From assembly GCA_032622095.1 (NCBI GenBank), contig CP136067.1:57889899-57953898 (forward strand): a DNA stretch of 64,000 nt. Reading direction: 5' to 3'. Position numbers and translations under genes: made by a program. This stretch comes from Siphonodentalium dalli. Taxonomy: Eukaryota > Mollusca > Scaphopoda > Gadilida > Siphonodentaliidae. Under the pieces are notes generated by a model. It was not told the DNA's origin and searched no databases. It was given only the letters and a program-made list of their open reading frames with translations. Below, one piece after another: positions 34,301 to 44,283 of this stretch (the stretch's first letter is position 1; every line of letters starts with the position of its first letter).

Positions 34301-35037
34301 TTAACAGAGAAATAATTGCAGTTATCGACAAATTTCTTAAACTCGATATTCCTCGAATTGGACTTATCAAGATTTCCATTCAGATCACCCATAACAATCA
34401 CTCTACCTAGTGCTCTGAAGGTGTCTAAGACATTTTTAACTTTGACTAAATATTCACTATAAAATTCATCAGAATAATTAATCGATGGCAGATACACTTG
34501 TATAATGTATAGGTATTGGGTGCGACTTATTTGCATTTGGATTCCAATTATCCTGTCATCATCAAGTTGCAACGGAGTTATGCACCTTGAATGTTTCTTG
34601 TGCCACATAAGGAACACTCCCCCTGGTATATGGCCCCGTTGAGATGGGAGACGCTGCGAGGCATCACATACTATATGATAATCATAATCATCACTGATTG
34701 ACTCAACAAATATGGTATTATGCGCGCTCAGCCAATGTTCACTTACACCAACAACATCTACATGGGTATTGTTCAAGAGTTTAGTGAGATATGCTGCAGA
34801 CGACATAATACCAGTCGCGTTCCATGTTAAAAATGATCGTGATATCAGACTACAATTATTAGGCATCATGACATAGCGTGATATATACTTTGGTACATGT
34901 ATATAGAGATCATTTTCAAAGTAAGATTGATGATTTGCATATATATGATCAAGAATAAATATGCTGCTACTCACTGTCACAAGAATTAACAGTAAGAAGA
35001 TAGTTGAATTATGTGACATCATATCTGAAAATATCAC
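31363..35037 (-). CDS. LINE A2 ORF2: endonuclease, reverse transcriptase, zinc cluster
   Basis: 1224 residues, fully open. Endonuclease: TWNATG (Asn73), VGVSEHW (Glu100), MGDLNGN (Asp218), GTIIDHVLIP (Asp272, His273), SNHRPI (His300). RT: ASGWDNIAYEHI, GVIVTLYKGG, YRAITLMPVLYKLTE, QHGFQKKLSSNM, LDVMKAFDMVWVNGLL, GTREGGILSPVFYMIYVND, catalytic Q-A-D-D at residues 799-802 (32632-32643), with Gln instead of the usual Tyr/Phe. The C-terminus has CGNC, eight residues, H, four residues, C (KHVLIECP). No RNase H. The first 56 residues include a hydrophobic stretch (STIFLLLILVTVSSSIFIL) not present in A1. The Met pair at residues 57-58 matches the A1 start better and could be the true start. Confidence 0.9.
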   Translation of the reverse strand: MIFSDMMSHNSTIFLLLILVTVSSSIFILDHIYANHQSYFENDLYIHVPKYISRYVMMPNNCSLISRSFLTWNATGIMSSAAYLTKLLNNTHVDVVGVSEHWLSAHNTIFVESISDDYDYHIVCDASQRLPSQRGHIPGGVFLMWHKKHSRCITPLQLDDDRIIGIQMQISRTQYLYIIQVYLPSINYSDEFYSEYLVKVKNVLDTFRALGRVIVMGDLNGNLDKSNSRNIEFKKFVDNCNYFSVNHTMFTGPMRATCVPYNCDRDTGTIIDHVLIPCEDTSLVSNVEVIDDDSLNVSNHRPIAFSLQIPSSHEISSTNLTSDNSKINWIKVKSDPSILKSYHHSLDLTLKSCTDDIKNEDDLNKTYNSIVEAINCASNKSLPRKKFQRHLKPFWDDHLNDLHKEMKRLRSLWLADGRPRQGSGNLSYANYKEAKAKFRRIYRQMSCKYMQQIDNEIDEKAEVDQDSFFRLFNRRRSERKGSNNNMFNYNGTLLRDPGEIVNAWGDYFERLYTALVSDDFDEQHFTMVNDFVQRNISEKSPSSIDKILLFPVKSEELLLSYNSLSSNKASGWDNIAYEHIIYGSELLNKIIAKCITEMFNLSSVPINAKKGVIVTLYKGGSKSRSDFNSYRAITLMPVLYKLTERILQRRIEQYSPTLLTVDPLQHGFQKKLSSNMVSYITRECIDYTRERGHKLYACFLDVMKAFDMVWVNGLLYKLHNRGIQGHIFNFMHDLISGVKCSVKYNGLTPRWFTVCQGTREGGILSPVFYMIYVNDLILELRNSQCGLYMHDVNCTSPTQADDMLLLSLTMNGLQQLCELCYSYSKQWRYLYNPSKCCMVVFNESKHTGNRCMANRTLCMGSTTIPEKIEVTHLGIPLNKYDLNSTFVKHVCDKIRGTYLMLSNSGLYAGGITPMSCKTIYESIVLPRALYGTEILWDLNMKNTEMLEKCHRFCLKQIQGLPVRARTDVVLGLLGIYPLLYYIDKRKLSFLRSMCNLDRIKTAKEVFILRIHQHGFEGLCSMTSFTTDIISTLDKYDLNEYFNMYMDETYFPDKLEWKSIIRNNMSEVENSGWMSRINSERTLSRFQKIQPGFYTSLLWKTCRRYPTDKHYFIRVGKIINFSCIQYEQRVCGNCSRVHTDYVKHVLIECPDVGNIRNEIEFSLLTNFDINLYMYYDSLSDDDKLIFFLTGGLNELNSFIDDLNVFIYFIVKNTCKIWEAYHHVKT

Positions 35038-35087
35038 TTGGTTTTACCAATGCATATATCAAGTATATTTATGGGTACATATAAGTG

Positions 35088-36887
35088 TTATACACGTGTC
35101 TCTGATCGGTAGTGGCACGTAGCATCAATATTAGCGAGATGCTCAGCCCGAACGACCCATTTTCTGCAATAAATTTGATTTGCCCAGAAGGCTCTACTGG
35201 TGACTTTATCAACTTCTGATTCACCAACATTGATTCGAGCCGAATTTTGTGTCAGCATGATAATTTTAGTGAACTTTATGTCTTTGTTGTAAAGATAATC
35301 TCCAATGTCATAAACTGTGACGTCATCAAGAAAGTTACTAAGGAATACCCTTTCCGTTTTTACGGATTCTGGAAGTCTATTCTTCAAAACACGATCTTTT
35401 CCAAAGTCATGCCTACGTTCATCGTTATTATTCCATTCATCTTCATGTTCATTCCTCGTGTGCATACTTTCAATAACAGATATATTGTTCACGTTAATTG
35501 ACTCGTCACGCTGATCATAGCGCATATAATTAGCTTCACGATCATTTGAACGTCGATCATTTGAGTGTCGATAGCTTACGCGAGAGTCATCTTTCTCCTC
35601 AAAATGTGGCTTTCTGTTAGAATCCCAGTGAGAATTATTTGACGCACACATTTTCTGTATACCGGAAAGAATTTCTGTCTGTGTGTTAATTGATTTAGTC
35701 AACCAGAACGATACATTTTCAATTAAGTTCTGAAGTTTATTTGTAGTTTCAGTAGTAAAATGTCTGAGTTCCTGTTGCACCATTACATTATTACGTTTCA
35801 GTTCACTATTGATGAGTGTGTCGTTATTTGCGTTCTGCCCTTGTTTGGAATTATGTTTCGTAATCATGTCTTTGAGGGTTGATATTTGATTTTCATGGCG
35901 TTTTGTTCCTTTAACGTATTCCTCTGTTCTGTCTAGTAATGTAGACATGTCCGTTTCAACAGTCTTTATGTTTGTCTTGATCTTCGCTATTGAATCAAGT
36001 TTGTCACTTTCTACTCGTGCTATTGATTGACTGTTAATTTCAGAAACATATGTTAGGTCATTAAGTCTTTCCTCGAGAATAGCAATCTTTTCATTTACTG
36101 GTTTGGTTATTTCCTCTGGATTAACGGATTCCAACTTTGTAATTCTTGCCTCTATGTTTGCAATGAAACCATTGATTTTTGGTAGCTGTTCGTTTATTGA
36201 GTCCATTGTTGGCATATATTCTGTTTTTATTGCAGAAATATCCTTTTGAATTTGAATTATGGCTAGCGGGACATTTATGGAAATATGAGATTTAGTTTGC
36301 GGTGTCTGAGTTTCCAACAATCCTGGATTACATGCACATGTTTGCGATACAGATTTCCTCAGAACACTTTTACTTATGAGTTCCGATATACATTCAGCAT
36401 TACCATCAACATTGAAAATAATTAAGTTGTATATGTCAGAAGCTAGCCTATCCTTAATAGGTGAGCTGTTTCTGTTTGAAATTCTAGTTTTCATATCTAG
36501 TGATTTGTCAAACTGGTATGTGTCCAAGCTCAGCGATTGGAGAAAAAGGTATTCACGAATTGTTTTAAGATGTTCTTCATCATTTTTAACTGCGTCGAGA
36601 ATAGCACCAATGAACAGGTCTTTTGTAACACTGTTAGTGTGAAGCATAATTACTGATAACAATTGTTCACATGTGGACCACTGTTCTCTCGATGGATTGG
36701 AGAAGTAGTTAACTGTATGATCATGCAATTCCTTCATATCAGCACTCACGGTATTCAATTTGGCCATACTCAATTGACGGCTAGCATAATCGTGATCACC
36801 AGATATACTATCATTTATCGATACGCCTGTAGCATTAGTCAGCTCCGTGAGTGTATAGTCACTGGCAATGTCGTTGTGGGTATCCAT
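35088..36887 (-). CDS. LINE A2 ORF1: coiled-coil protein with RRM-like C-terminus
   Basis: 599 residues. The middle (about residues 205-350) is a heptad-rich coiled coil (IEARITKLESVNPEE, KIAILEERLNDLTYV, RHENQISTLKDMI), as expected for LINE ORF1 oligomers. A basic, charged stretch follows (about 420-500: SNDREANYMRYDQRDE). The last 100 residues form a compact domain (RVFLSNFLDDVTVYDIGDYL ... FWANQIYCRKWV) matching the end of A1 ORF1, RRM-like by pattern. The likely role is binding and packaging element RNA. The start is the first Met of the frame, in a 5' UTR without upstream reading frames of note. Confidence 0.85.
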   Translation of the reverse strand: MDTHNDIASDYTLTELTNATGVSINDSISGDHDYASRQLSMAKLNTVSADMKELHDHTVNYFSNPSREQWSTCEQLLSVIMLHTNSVTKDLFIGAILDAVKNDEEHLKTIREYLFLQSLSLDTYQFDKSLDMKTRISNRNSSPIKDRLASDIYNLIIFNVDGNAECISELISKSVLRKSVSQTCACNPGLLETQTPQTKSHISINVPLAIIQIQKDISAIKTEYMPTMDSINEQLPKINGFIANIEARITKLESVNPEEITKPVNEKIAILEERLNDLTYVSEINSQSIARVESDKLDSIAKIKTNIKTVETDMSTLLDRTEEYVKGTKRHENQISTLKDMITKHNSKQGQNANNDTLINSELKRNNVMVQQELRHFTTETTNKLQNLIENVSFWLTKSINTQTEILSGIQKMCASNNSHWDSNRKPHFEEKDDSRVSYRHSNDRRSNDREANYMRYDQRDESINVNNISVIESMHTRNEHEDEWNNNDERRHDFGKDRVLKNRLPESVKTERVFLSNFLDDVTVYDIGDYLYNKDIKFTKIIMLTQNSARINVGESEVDKVTSRAFWANQIYCRKWVVRAEHLANIDATCHYRSETRV

Positions 36888-37427
36888 TGTTGAATTCCGT
36901 TATTCACATACAATTCAAATAAATGATTGTTTATCACACCTCCGACGTCCTCGAAGTTGGCCACATAATAACAGCAAGTGTTATATGCAAATTAGGTAAA
37001 CAGTTTTGAACAGTTATTATAATAAAAATGTTATTGTTTATTTTAGTTCAATTCAATCATAAATATTATATAGACGATATCCAGACCTTATCGGAGATAG
37101 TAATCCGGAGAATCCTAGATCCATTAACATATGAAAATTGGTTCCGTTTCCACATATATCAGAATTCGAGGTAATGAGAAACAATTTCATCACAAACTAT
37201 GCAGATCCATGTAATTATGGGAACAATCCCGACCAGCAAAGTGTGTAAACACATTTGTAAAACAAATCAGCCACACAAGTCAAGATAGTGCTGCTGCATA
37301 TTAACATTTTAAACAGAAGTTTATCTCAGCGCATACAAGCATAACCGTAAGCAGGACGCCATCTTGGTCACTTTTGACTCTCATCGCTTCGTGTGTGGCC
37401 CACTTGAGGTCACTGGCTGACCTGATC
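36888..37427 (-). promoter_or_regulatory. LINE A2 5' UTR, probable internal promoter region
   Basis: Full-length LINEs carry an internal promoter in the 5' UTR. Near the element start, the minus strand reads CCAAGATGGCGTCC (37354-37367), resembling a YY1-type AAGATGGCG site, which is known to position transcription starts in human L1. The likeness is by eye only. Confidence 0.4.
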
Positions 37428-37439
37428 ATGTGATAATAT
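37428..37439. repeat. Target duplication of LINE A2 (right), ATGTGATAATAT
   Basis: A perfect 12-bp match to 30688-30699. LINE B2 coding resumes immediately after it. Confidence 0.85.
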
Positions 37440-38877
37440 GAATTCTGTTATAACATGTATGAATGAAAATTATGTTATGGGTGATAATTCCGATATTAGT
37501 AATACGTTGCAGGTTCCAAATAGAGTATCGCAGGACAAAGGTAAGGTGAGTGCCTATGGATACAAACTAATATCAATGTGTAAATCCATGAACCTAATTA
37601 CTCTGAACGGAAGATGTGGTGAAGACAGAAATGTGGGGAAGTTTACTTCCTCAGACCGCACAGTGATAGACTACGCGTTGGGAACTAAGCGTCTCTTCAG
37701 TATGGTAGAAAATTTTCGAGTCGATGACCACTGTCCCTTATTCTCCGATATACATGGTGCGCTACATCTGGTTTTGAATTTAAAGACACCAATGGTGTCT
37801 CGAGAGAGCGATGCTGATGACATACCCATATCGGTATACAATGATGCCAGAATAAAACGGTGGGACCCACAGCAGGGGACATATTTCTCTAGGAATATTG
37901 ACCGCAATATGATTAAAGATATTCTTTATGTGTTCGACACTTTAGAAAGGGAGGACGCCAATGTCACCCAGTCAGATGTCGACGAACTTTGTGGACATGT
38001 AGTATGTTCATTAAAGTCAGCGGCCAGTCGCACACTGGGAACCTATCGGCCGAAATCTAATAAGCGGGGAAAAGTGCACCAAAACAAGTCTTGGTTCGAT
38101 GATGAATGCCGAGAAACAAGAAATTGCTTCAATGGTATCAAGCATGAATACGATTTGAACAAATCTGATTATAACAAGGCAATGTTGAAAGACGCCAGTT
38201 TAAAACACAGACACGTGATGGATAGAAAAATCAAACAAGCACGTGAGTCTGAAATAGCCGAGCTCAGGGAATTATGTAAGAATTCGGGGAAGTCATTCTG
38301 GGACAAACTCGACTCAATGTGCGCTGATAAGCAGCCCAAAAAGAGGCAAACGAAAATAAATATTGAAATCTTTGGAGAATATTTTAAGACTCTAAATGAT
38401 CAAATATACGACTCTGATATTTGTGATATTGTAGATATGGAGTTCGACGAGAATGACGAGTCATATCTAAATAACCCCACATCGGAGGAAGAAATTTATA
38501 GTGCCACAGGGAAGCTGAAAAACCGCAAGGCCGGCGGTACTGATCAAATAATTAACGAATATATTAAGGCTTCAGTAAATGAGATGATGCCCATATACGT
38601 TCGTCTTTTCGACCTGATCCTAAATAGCGGATTATTTCCCCAAGATTGGGCAGTTGGTCTAATACAGCCCATTTATAAGGGTTCGGGTGATCCAAATATG
38701 CCGGACTCTTACCGAGGTATCACACTTTTGAGCTGTTTAGCAAAACTATTTACCTCCGTTTTAAATAACCGATTAACCTCATTTGCAGAGGATGTTGATT
38801 TAATAAGTAAGTCACAAACCGGATTTCGCAAAAGCCACTCTATACTGTTGGTAATATATTTATACTACATGCATTGA
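37438..38877 (+). pseudogene. LINE B2 endonuclease end, linker and first half of RT
   Basis: Open for 479 codons: LITLNGRCGEDRNVGKFTSS, RTVIDYALG, DHCPLFSDIHGAL (endonuclease end), NKSWFDDECRETRN linker, then NRKAGGTDQIINEYIKAS, GLIQPIYKGSGD, YRGITLLSCLAKLFT, QTGFRKSHS. The frame slips by one base near 38845, where the family has the helix after GFRKxHS, and goes on at 38874. Confidence 0.8.
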
Positions 38878-39470
38878 TAAATATATATCTTCAGAGCGGA
38901 CGGAAACTATACTGTACGTTTATTGATTTCCGCAAAGCTTTTGATACTGTTTGGAGAGATGCGCTATGGCTCAAATTGTTGAGATCAGATATAAACGGTA
39001 AGATTATGCGGGTAATACGAAGCATGTATACGAATATTATCGTAATTGTCATTTTATCGGATTCAGAGGATAATATGAACCGCGCACTTTTAGCCTTCGC
39101 TGATTACGCTGAAGCTTGGAAACTTGAGGTGAACATTAATAAGACCAAAACAATCATCTTCGCGAACAAGTTACCAAGAAATTTTCCTGTGTTCACATAC
39201 AGAGGGCAGGAGATACAAATTGTAAAAGAATTCAGATATCTTGGAATTCAATTTTTCTACAATGGGAGATTTTGTCAGTCCATAAAGAGTACCACAAATA
39301 CTGCGACAAAGGCAATATATGGTTTATTGAAAAAAATTCGCAAACTCAAGTTACCTATCGATATTTCGCTGAAACTATTCGATTGTATGATTCTGCCAAT
39401 TATGCTATACGGAAGTGAGGTCTGGTGTTTCGAAAGAATACAGGCCCTAGCTAGAGACGCTCCACCTTAA
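38874..39470 (+). pseudogene. LINE B2 RT second half, catalytic block deleted
   Basis: Reads TFIDFRKAFDTVWRDALWLKLL and RVIRSMYTNI, then jumps directly to ILSDSEDNMNRALLAFADYA and AWKLEVNINKTK. The part with the family's GxxLSPxLFALYVNDL and YADD motifs (see LINE B1 23740-23909) is missing, roughly 70 residues. This copy could not make an active RT. The thumb motif LPIMLYGSEVWCFER follows, then a frameshift near 39450. Confidence 0.8.
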
Positions 39471-39492
39471 GTTTTGTAAAATTATAACGTCA

Positions 39493-40224
39493 ATGAAATC
39501 GAGTGTACACTATATGGTATATGCAGAACTTGGAAGGCACCCGATATCAATAGAAATAAAATATAGAGCACTATCGTATTGGTCAAAGCTAGTGAGTCAT
39601 GATGGGTCAGAACTAGCAAAGAACATATTTCTTTTATTGAGGTATGTACATGAAGACAATATCGTATTAAAAGACAAGATCAAATGGATTAGCTTTGTGG
39701 AAGGGATTCTTTACGAAGTAAACATGGACCACATTTGGTCAAGTCAGTCATCGCTAAGCAGAACAGCGTTAAGATACATAAAAAGTCAACTGATTGAAAA
39801 TTATGAACGTAATCTTTTTGACAGTCTGAAGTCGTCCTCATCTACCAGAGCAATATTCTACAGCAACATTAAGGACTCGATAAAAATGAATCGATATCTA
39901 GTATATTTGCCAGCCCATTTATCTAACTTCTTACTGAAAATACGAACATCAAACCATAAATTACCAGTTGAAAAGAATAGATGGACGAAAGGAAAAGATA
40001 ATAATGATTTAAACTGTGTTTTGTGCAGCAATAGCCCATGTGATGAATACCATTTTATGATCATATGCCAAGAGCTAAAAAACTTACGTGAATTATATAT
40101 TCCAAAATATTATTGGGATAAACCAAACCGAAATAAATTCCATGGACTACTTTCTCTTGAAAACATGAGCGTTCTGAAAAGACTGAGCATATTTATTAAA
40201 TTGGCATTGAAAAAGATTTCTTAA
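39493..40224 (+). pseudogene. LINE B2 ORF2 C-terminal region with Cys/His cluster
   Basis: Reads MVYAELGRHPISIEIKYRAL, IRTSNHKLPVEKNRW, and NCVLC, eight residues, H, four residues, C (DEYHFMIIC), then LRELYIPKYYWDKPNRN. All match the ends of B1 and B3. Open to the stop at 40224. The 3' UTR contains a TG-rich microsatellite (40258-40305). Confidence 0.8.
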
Positions 40225-40257
40225 ATATAATATTATATACACAGATGAAATATATAT

Positions 40258-40305
40258 ACATGTATGTTTGTATGTGTATATATATATGTGTGTGTGTGTG
40301 TAATG
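40258..40305. repeat. TA/TG microsatellite
   Basis: Runs of TATATA and TGTGTG in the 3' UTR of LINE B2, partly repeated near 40465-40490. Confidence 0.7.
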
Positions 40306-40558
40306 CGACACATCCATAAATTGGGAATTGCATACTTATGCAAGGTAATTGTTAATGAATCTTATGTATAAGTGCTGTGTACAGTTATTGTATTATGGTG
40401 GATTTGTTACGAAAATATGATAATGATAATTGTTAACGTATAAATTGTTTGTATAAACTGTTTCTGTGTATATATGTATATATATATGTTTTGGCTATGT
40501 TCCAACTTAAATGTTGGCTTTGCAAATAAACAATCAATCAATCAATCAATCAATCAAG

Positions 40559-41859
40559 TAACCGGAAAAAATCCGAGAAGATGGCGCGTTCCTGTATTTG
40601 ACAGCTTGAGGGCATGTCACATATTGATGTACAGGAAGACTCAGTCTCCTTCACGGACTTCCCATATGAAAAAATACGTGGGTATACAAGTACGTTGTTG
40701 AATATACCCATATGGAACGCCATAGCTGCCTTATGTTAAGCTTATGCAACATATGCGGTTATTATATCAATATACTAGCAGTGGTGCCCGGCTTTGCTCT
40801 GGTGAATAATGCGTAATTTATTAGTAGCCATTCAAGTCATTTTAAATAATTGTTAGTCATCTGGGGTAAACAGCACCCATTGCATGACTCTCCGAATAAG
40901 GTTACATCTATCTTTTAGTTGATAATAAACGCTCTTTATTGTTGACAGTTACCGATTAAAGGGAAGAAAGGGTTACATTTTGGATTGCACTACATTGTGG
41001 CGATGGGTTTGTACACAATATTCCTTACCACTTAAGCACACACAAGCAATGGTACCCCAAAGATAACCCATTTTTTCGAAATTTGAATCAGTAACTGTCA
41101 ACATTCGGTGCTATTGTAAGACTACGCCAGGGCAAGAGTGTAGCTTATATATTTATAGAAATAACTAAGTTGATCAAAATTGTTAATCATATTAAAAGAA
41201 CAAGAAAGACGAACAATTTTGTTTCATATCTGCTATCAGAGTTCGTGTAAATCTTGCTATAATTGCTTTATTCTCTGCTCCAATTAATAAAACGAATGGA
41301 CATTGAGAAAACGAAATTATGTACAAAAGTTGGACAGAATGACGAAAAGCATTAATGTACAAAATATACAGTGTCTTGTTCTTGTTTTTCTAATATAAAA
41401 CAACTGGCTGGCCGGGCAGAACAGAAGACTGGAGAATGTCATCCCAGATGATAAATATAATTGCATATACTCAGGTCTTCCCAGACATTCTTAAAGTGAT
41501 GTGAAACACTCCGGTAGGGTGATCCAATGGAAATGGAGAATATTCTTGCTCAAAGTTATTCTTTTTACGAATATTAATCCAAATTGCCAACACCCACCGT
41601 CATTCTGATAAATTAATTAAATGCACTGACTCTGGATGGCGAAATCATTTGAATCCAGATGTAAATATTTACAATTGAGCGTAGTTTTGACGATGTTTTC
41701 TATTGAGTGGTATGGTCGATTTCTTTGAAATTTTCGGCGATGTTAGTACAATGCTACAAGCTCCAGGTTGGCATAACGCCTGATTACTAACATATCAGTT
41801 TCACGAACTCGAACAAGTCGATAATATGTCTTTAGACCACACGATTAGATTCCTGATAT
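40559..41859. other. Non-coding stretch with one ACTAGC-type repeat end
   Basis: No gene recognised. At about 40770 the sequence ACTAGCAGTGGTGCCCGGCT has the same start as the SINE-like repeats at 42332 and 44284 and is probably a decayed member. Confidence 0.5.
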
Positions 41860-42330
41860 CACGGAGATGATTATGTATCAAATTACCCCACCCCCACCAA
41901 TCTCACACTCTAAATGGCCCTGATTTTGGCGTCTTTAAATCACAAGGTTATATTCCTCGTATCACGGAGAAGAATGTGAATTAATTTGGTGGAAATTGGC
42001 GCTAAATATTTGTATCAATTTGGGTGCCCCTCTTCCCTTCCGTGCACCTCTGACTCGAACGGCCCCATTTTTAACATCTTTAAAACACACCAATATAGTC
42101 CTCATATCATGGATGTGATTATGTATAAGTTTGGTGGAAATCGGCGACAAATTTTGTTGCTGCCCTCCCCTTTTCTGCCCCTGACAAGGACAGCGTCACT
42201 TTAGAAAATTCTAATCCGGACCATTATCTTCCTCGTAAAAAGCTACCCCTGTTAGACCCTTTGGTGTCATCTAGATGGTCCCACGTGAATTTCTATAAAA
42301 CAGACAGACATCCACAAATATAGATATAGA
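41860..42330. repeat. Degenerate tandem repeat, same family as 54520-55965
   Basis: Two to three units with CCTCGTATCACGGAGA, GTGGAAATCGGCG, and a pyrimidine-rich CCCTCCC segment followed by CTGACTCGAACGGC. The block ends with ACAGACAGACAT and TAGATATAGACT. The larger array in intron 1 of the SLC30 gene has the same unit and the same end. Confidence 0.75.
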
Positions 42331-42331
42331 C

Positions 42332-42575
42332 TAGCTGGTGGGCCCGACTTCGTCCGGGCTGTTTCCCCTCTGCTTTCCGGCGAAAGGCGCGATTTAATCT
42401 TGAATTGACCATTTTGAAGGTCAAGGTCAGGTCGGGGTCACGATATGACCCGTCCAAAACACCCACCGGACAAAAGTACCCCTAGGTATCAAATTTCGTC
42501 GAAATCCGTCCGGCAGTTTTCCCGGCCATTGCTAACAGACAAACAGACAAACAGAAGTCCCAAAATAGATATTAG
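42332..42575 (+). mobile_element. SINE-like repeat, CCCGACTTCGTCCGGG core, GACA tail
   Basis: Begins ACTAGCTGGTGGGCCCGA, followed by the imperfect palindrome CCCGACTTCGTCCGGG, then a GAAGGTCAAGGTCAGGTCGG segment, an ATTTCGTCGAAATCCGTC segment and a tail of ACAGACAAACAGACAAACAG. The same order occurs at 44284-44700. Repeats with this kind of head and GACA tail are widespread in invertebrate genomes; I do not assign a class. Confidence 0.65.
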
Positions 42576-43725
42576 ATTAACCGTATATATTGCACGAGCT
42601 TCATATATTAAGGCAGCTATGGCGTTCAATATAACCAGGTCATTTGGGGCATTTTACAAGGTTACTGAACCCATGCACGCCGTGGTGCAGGTATCAAAGT
42701 ACACCAAAGTAAACCCTCGTACTTGTACCCAAATTTACCCAGGGGCCTAGCTGTACTATAGATTTACAATTGCAGTGTTTGAACAGGTGTACAAGGCGAT
42801 GGGAGGTACACATGAGGCGTGAAGTGCAATGACCCACTGTATTGTAATAGAGTAGATTATACCTATGTGCTCATTACCGATGGGTGATTGGGTTTGATCA
42901 GAATGGTATTCAATATAATACTCCAGCGATTTTGCATGACAACCCAACTAGAAATTGAAATACATCTTAAAACTTGAATTGTTGGAACAGACGATAACCA
43001 TTGATGACATATAACACAATGCACGAACGGTCGCGGCGTACTCACTGAGCGATTATTTAAAGGATACCGATTACCACTAATACAATTGAACACGGATTAC
43101 CCATGCACTAGCGATAACATATCAGCGAGTGTCTCCGAGGAATATTGTGTTTCATTGGTCAATCAAGTCACATGTGGTAAACCTATTATTTTATTGGTCA
43201 CCATGCATGTAAACGAGGCGTTGCAAGAAGTCGCCTTTTCACTGTAAGAATAAGAGTGGAGGTCTATGGTAATCGACACCTTCTGTGTGCCCCACATAAC
43301 CTTGTACACGTGGTCAAACACGGCAATTGTAAATATATAGTACAGGCCCCAGGTCATTTGGACATTTTATACCGGACTCCTTTTGTGCCCATGTATATCA
43401 TGGTGCACTTTCGCAATTGTACCCTGGTATTTTCCAAAGTAAACCATCGTACATGTGCGTAAGTTTACCCAGGTACTTTACCATGGTAGTTTCAGGGTGC
43501 GCTTTTAGAAGCCTTAACATATGAGACAACATATTGGAGTTCAATAATGACACATGTGATTGCCTAAGGTGTGAAACTCTTCTTGACTTTGCCGACTTAG
43601 TTATAACAATATTCTTGTCCCATTCTGTTAACTTTTCAGTAGGACATCGGGTACAATTGTTTTCCACTGACTAAATAACAACATATGATTATCTTCTCAC
43701 AAAAAAAGAGACAAAAAACACCTCA
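42576..43725. other. Non-coding stretch, no gene recognised
   Basis: Contains two diverged copies of a motif with AAAGTAAACC(A/C)TCGTAC and a TTTACCCAGG segment (about 42700-42745 and 43435-43480). The copies are about 735 bp apart. No reading frame stands out. Confidence 0.5.
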
Positions 43726-44283
43726 CATTTCGTTGAACAAAATGTTGATAAATAACAGGTTTTTGGCAATTTTATACTATATTGTTGATAGTGGTTAGTA
43801 TTATCTTTGGACAATTAATCGATTCTGATAACTGAAGGGGCATTTAAATGTTTTGTTGTTGTTGGCCCTCGTAATCTGATGATCTGGGAACCATTGAATC
43901 GGATGGAGTATCTTTAACTACAGTGTTGCATACAGACATATTTAATTGAAGATACAGTATACGCTGAAGAACCAAATACAAAATTAGGAATTAAAATGTA
44001 AATTAATAGGCACCAAATAAATTTAGGGAATATAGTGACCCCATCTTGAAAGTCACTTTCCTTGCCTTCTCCCAATCTGTTTGCTTTCTCATAACATTTC
44101 ACTTGTTTATGTCAGCTCTTCATTGTATACCATGCAAGCATAAACAATTTCCTTTCCCATTTTTGATATTATGCCCCCTAAATCATGGTCAACATATTTA
44201 GATAGCGCATCGTATTTTGGTAAAATGATAGATCTGGCGTATGGCGATATGTGCGATTTAAAATTTCTCACAATTATATAGAT
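43726..44283. repeat. Duplicated segment, first half (partner at 58934-59770)
   Basis: Runs parallel to 58934-59770. It starts inside a truncated TTAA MITE (right end at 43913, TTAA 43914-43917) and continues for about 370 bp through CTTGAAAGTCACTTTCCTTG to AAATTTCTCACAATTATA. The partner has an extra 250-300 bp near 59390-59670. The segment continues at 46979, after the inserted array. Confidence 0.8.

Larger units (their letters stand above)
30700..37427 (-). mobile_element. LINE copy A2: full-length, two intact ORFs
   Basis: A 6.7-kb non-LTR retrotransposon inserted on the minus strand into LINE B2. The 12-bp duplication ATGTGATAATAT lies at 30688-30699 and 37428-37439. In transcription order: a 5' UTR of about 540 bp, ORF1 (599 codons), a 50-bp gap, ORF2 (1224 codons), a 3' UTR of about 640 bp with AATAAA (complement of 30719-30724) and an ATA tandem tail. 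Both ORFs are open and the duplication is perfect, so it is a young copy and possibly still able to move. Confidence 0.9.
26390..40558 (+). mobile_element. LINE copy B2, plus strand, split by two elements
   Basis: A 5'-truncated B-family LINE in three parts: 26390-26492, 30281-30699 and 37440-40558, about 3.6 kb without the insertions. It starts inside the endonuclease (ALCGLEKRLQYKEF) and ends with AATAAA (40526-40531) and a CAAT tandem to about 40558. The first gap is the 3.8-kb TIR element and the second is the intact LINE A2. It has several frameshifts and a deletion of the catalytic block. Confidence 0.85.

Noticed and set aside
31363-37427. Retrovirus or LTR element
   Set aside because: No LTRs, protease, RNase H or integrase; the endonuclease-RT order and 12-bp duplication are those of a LINE.
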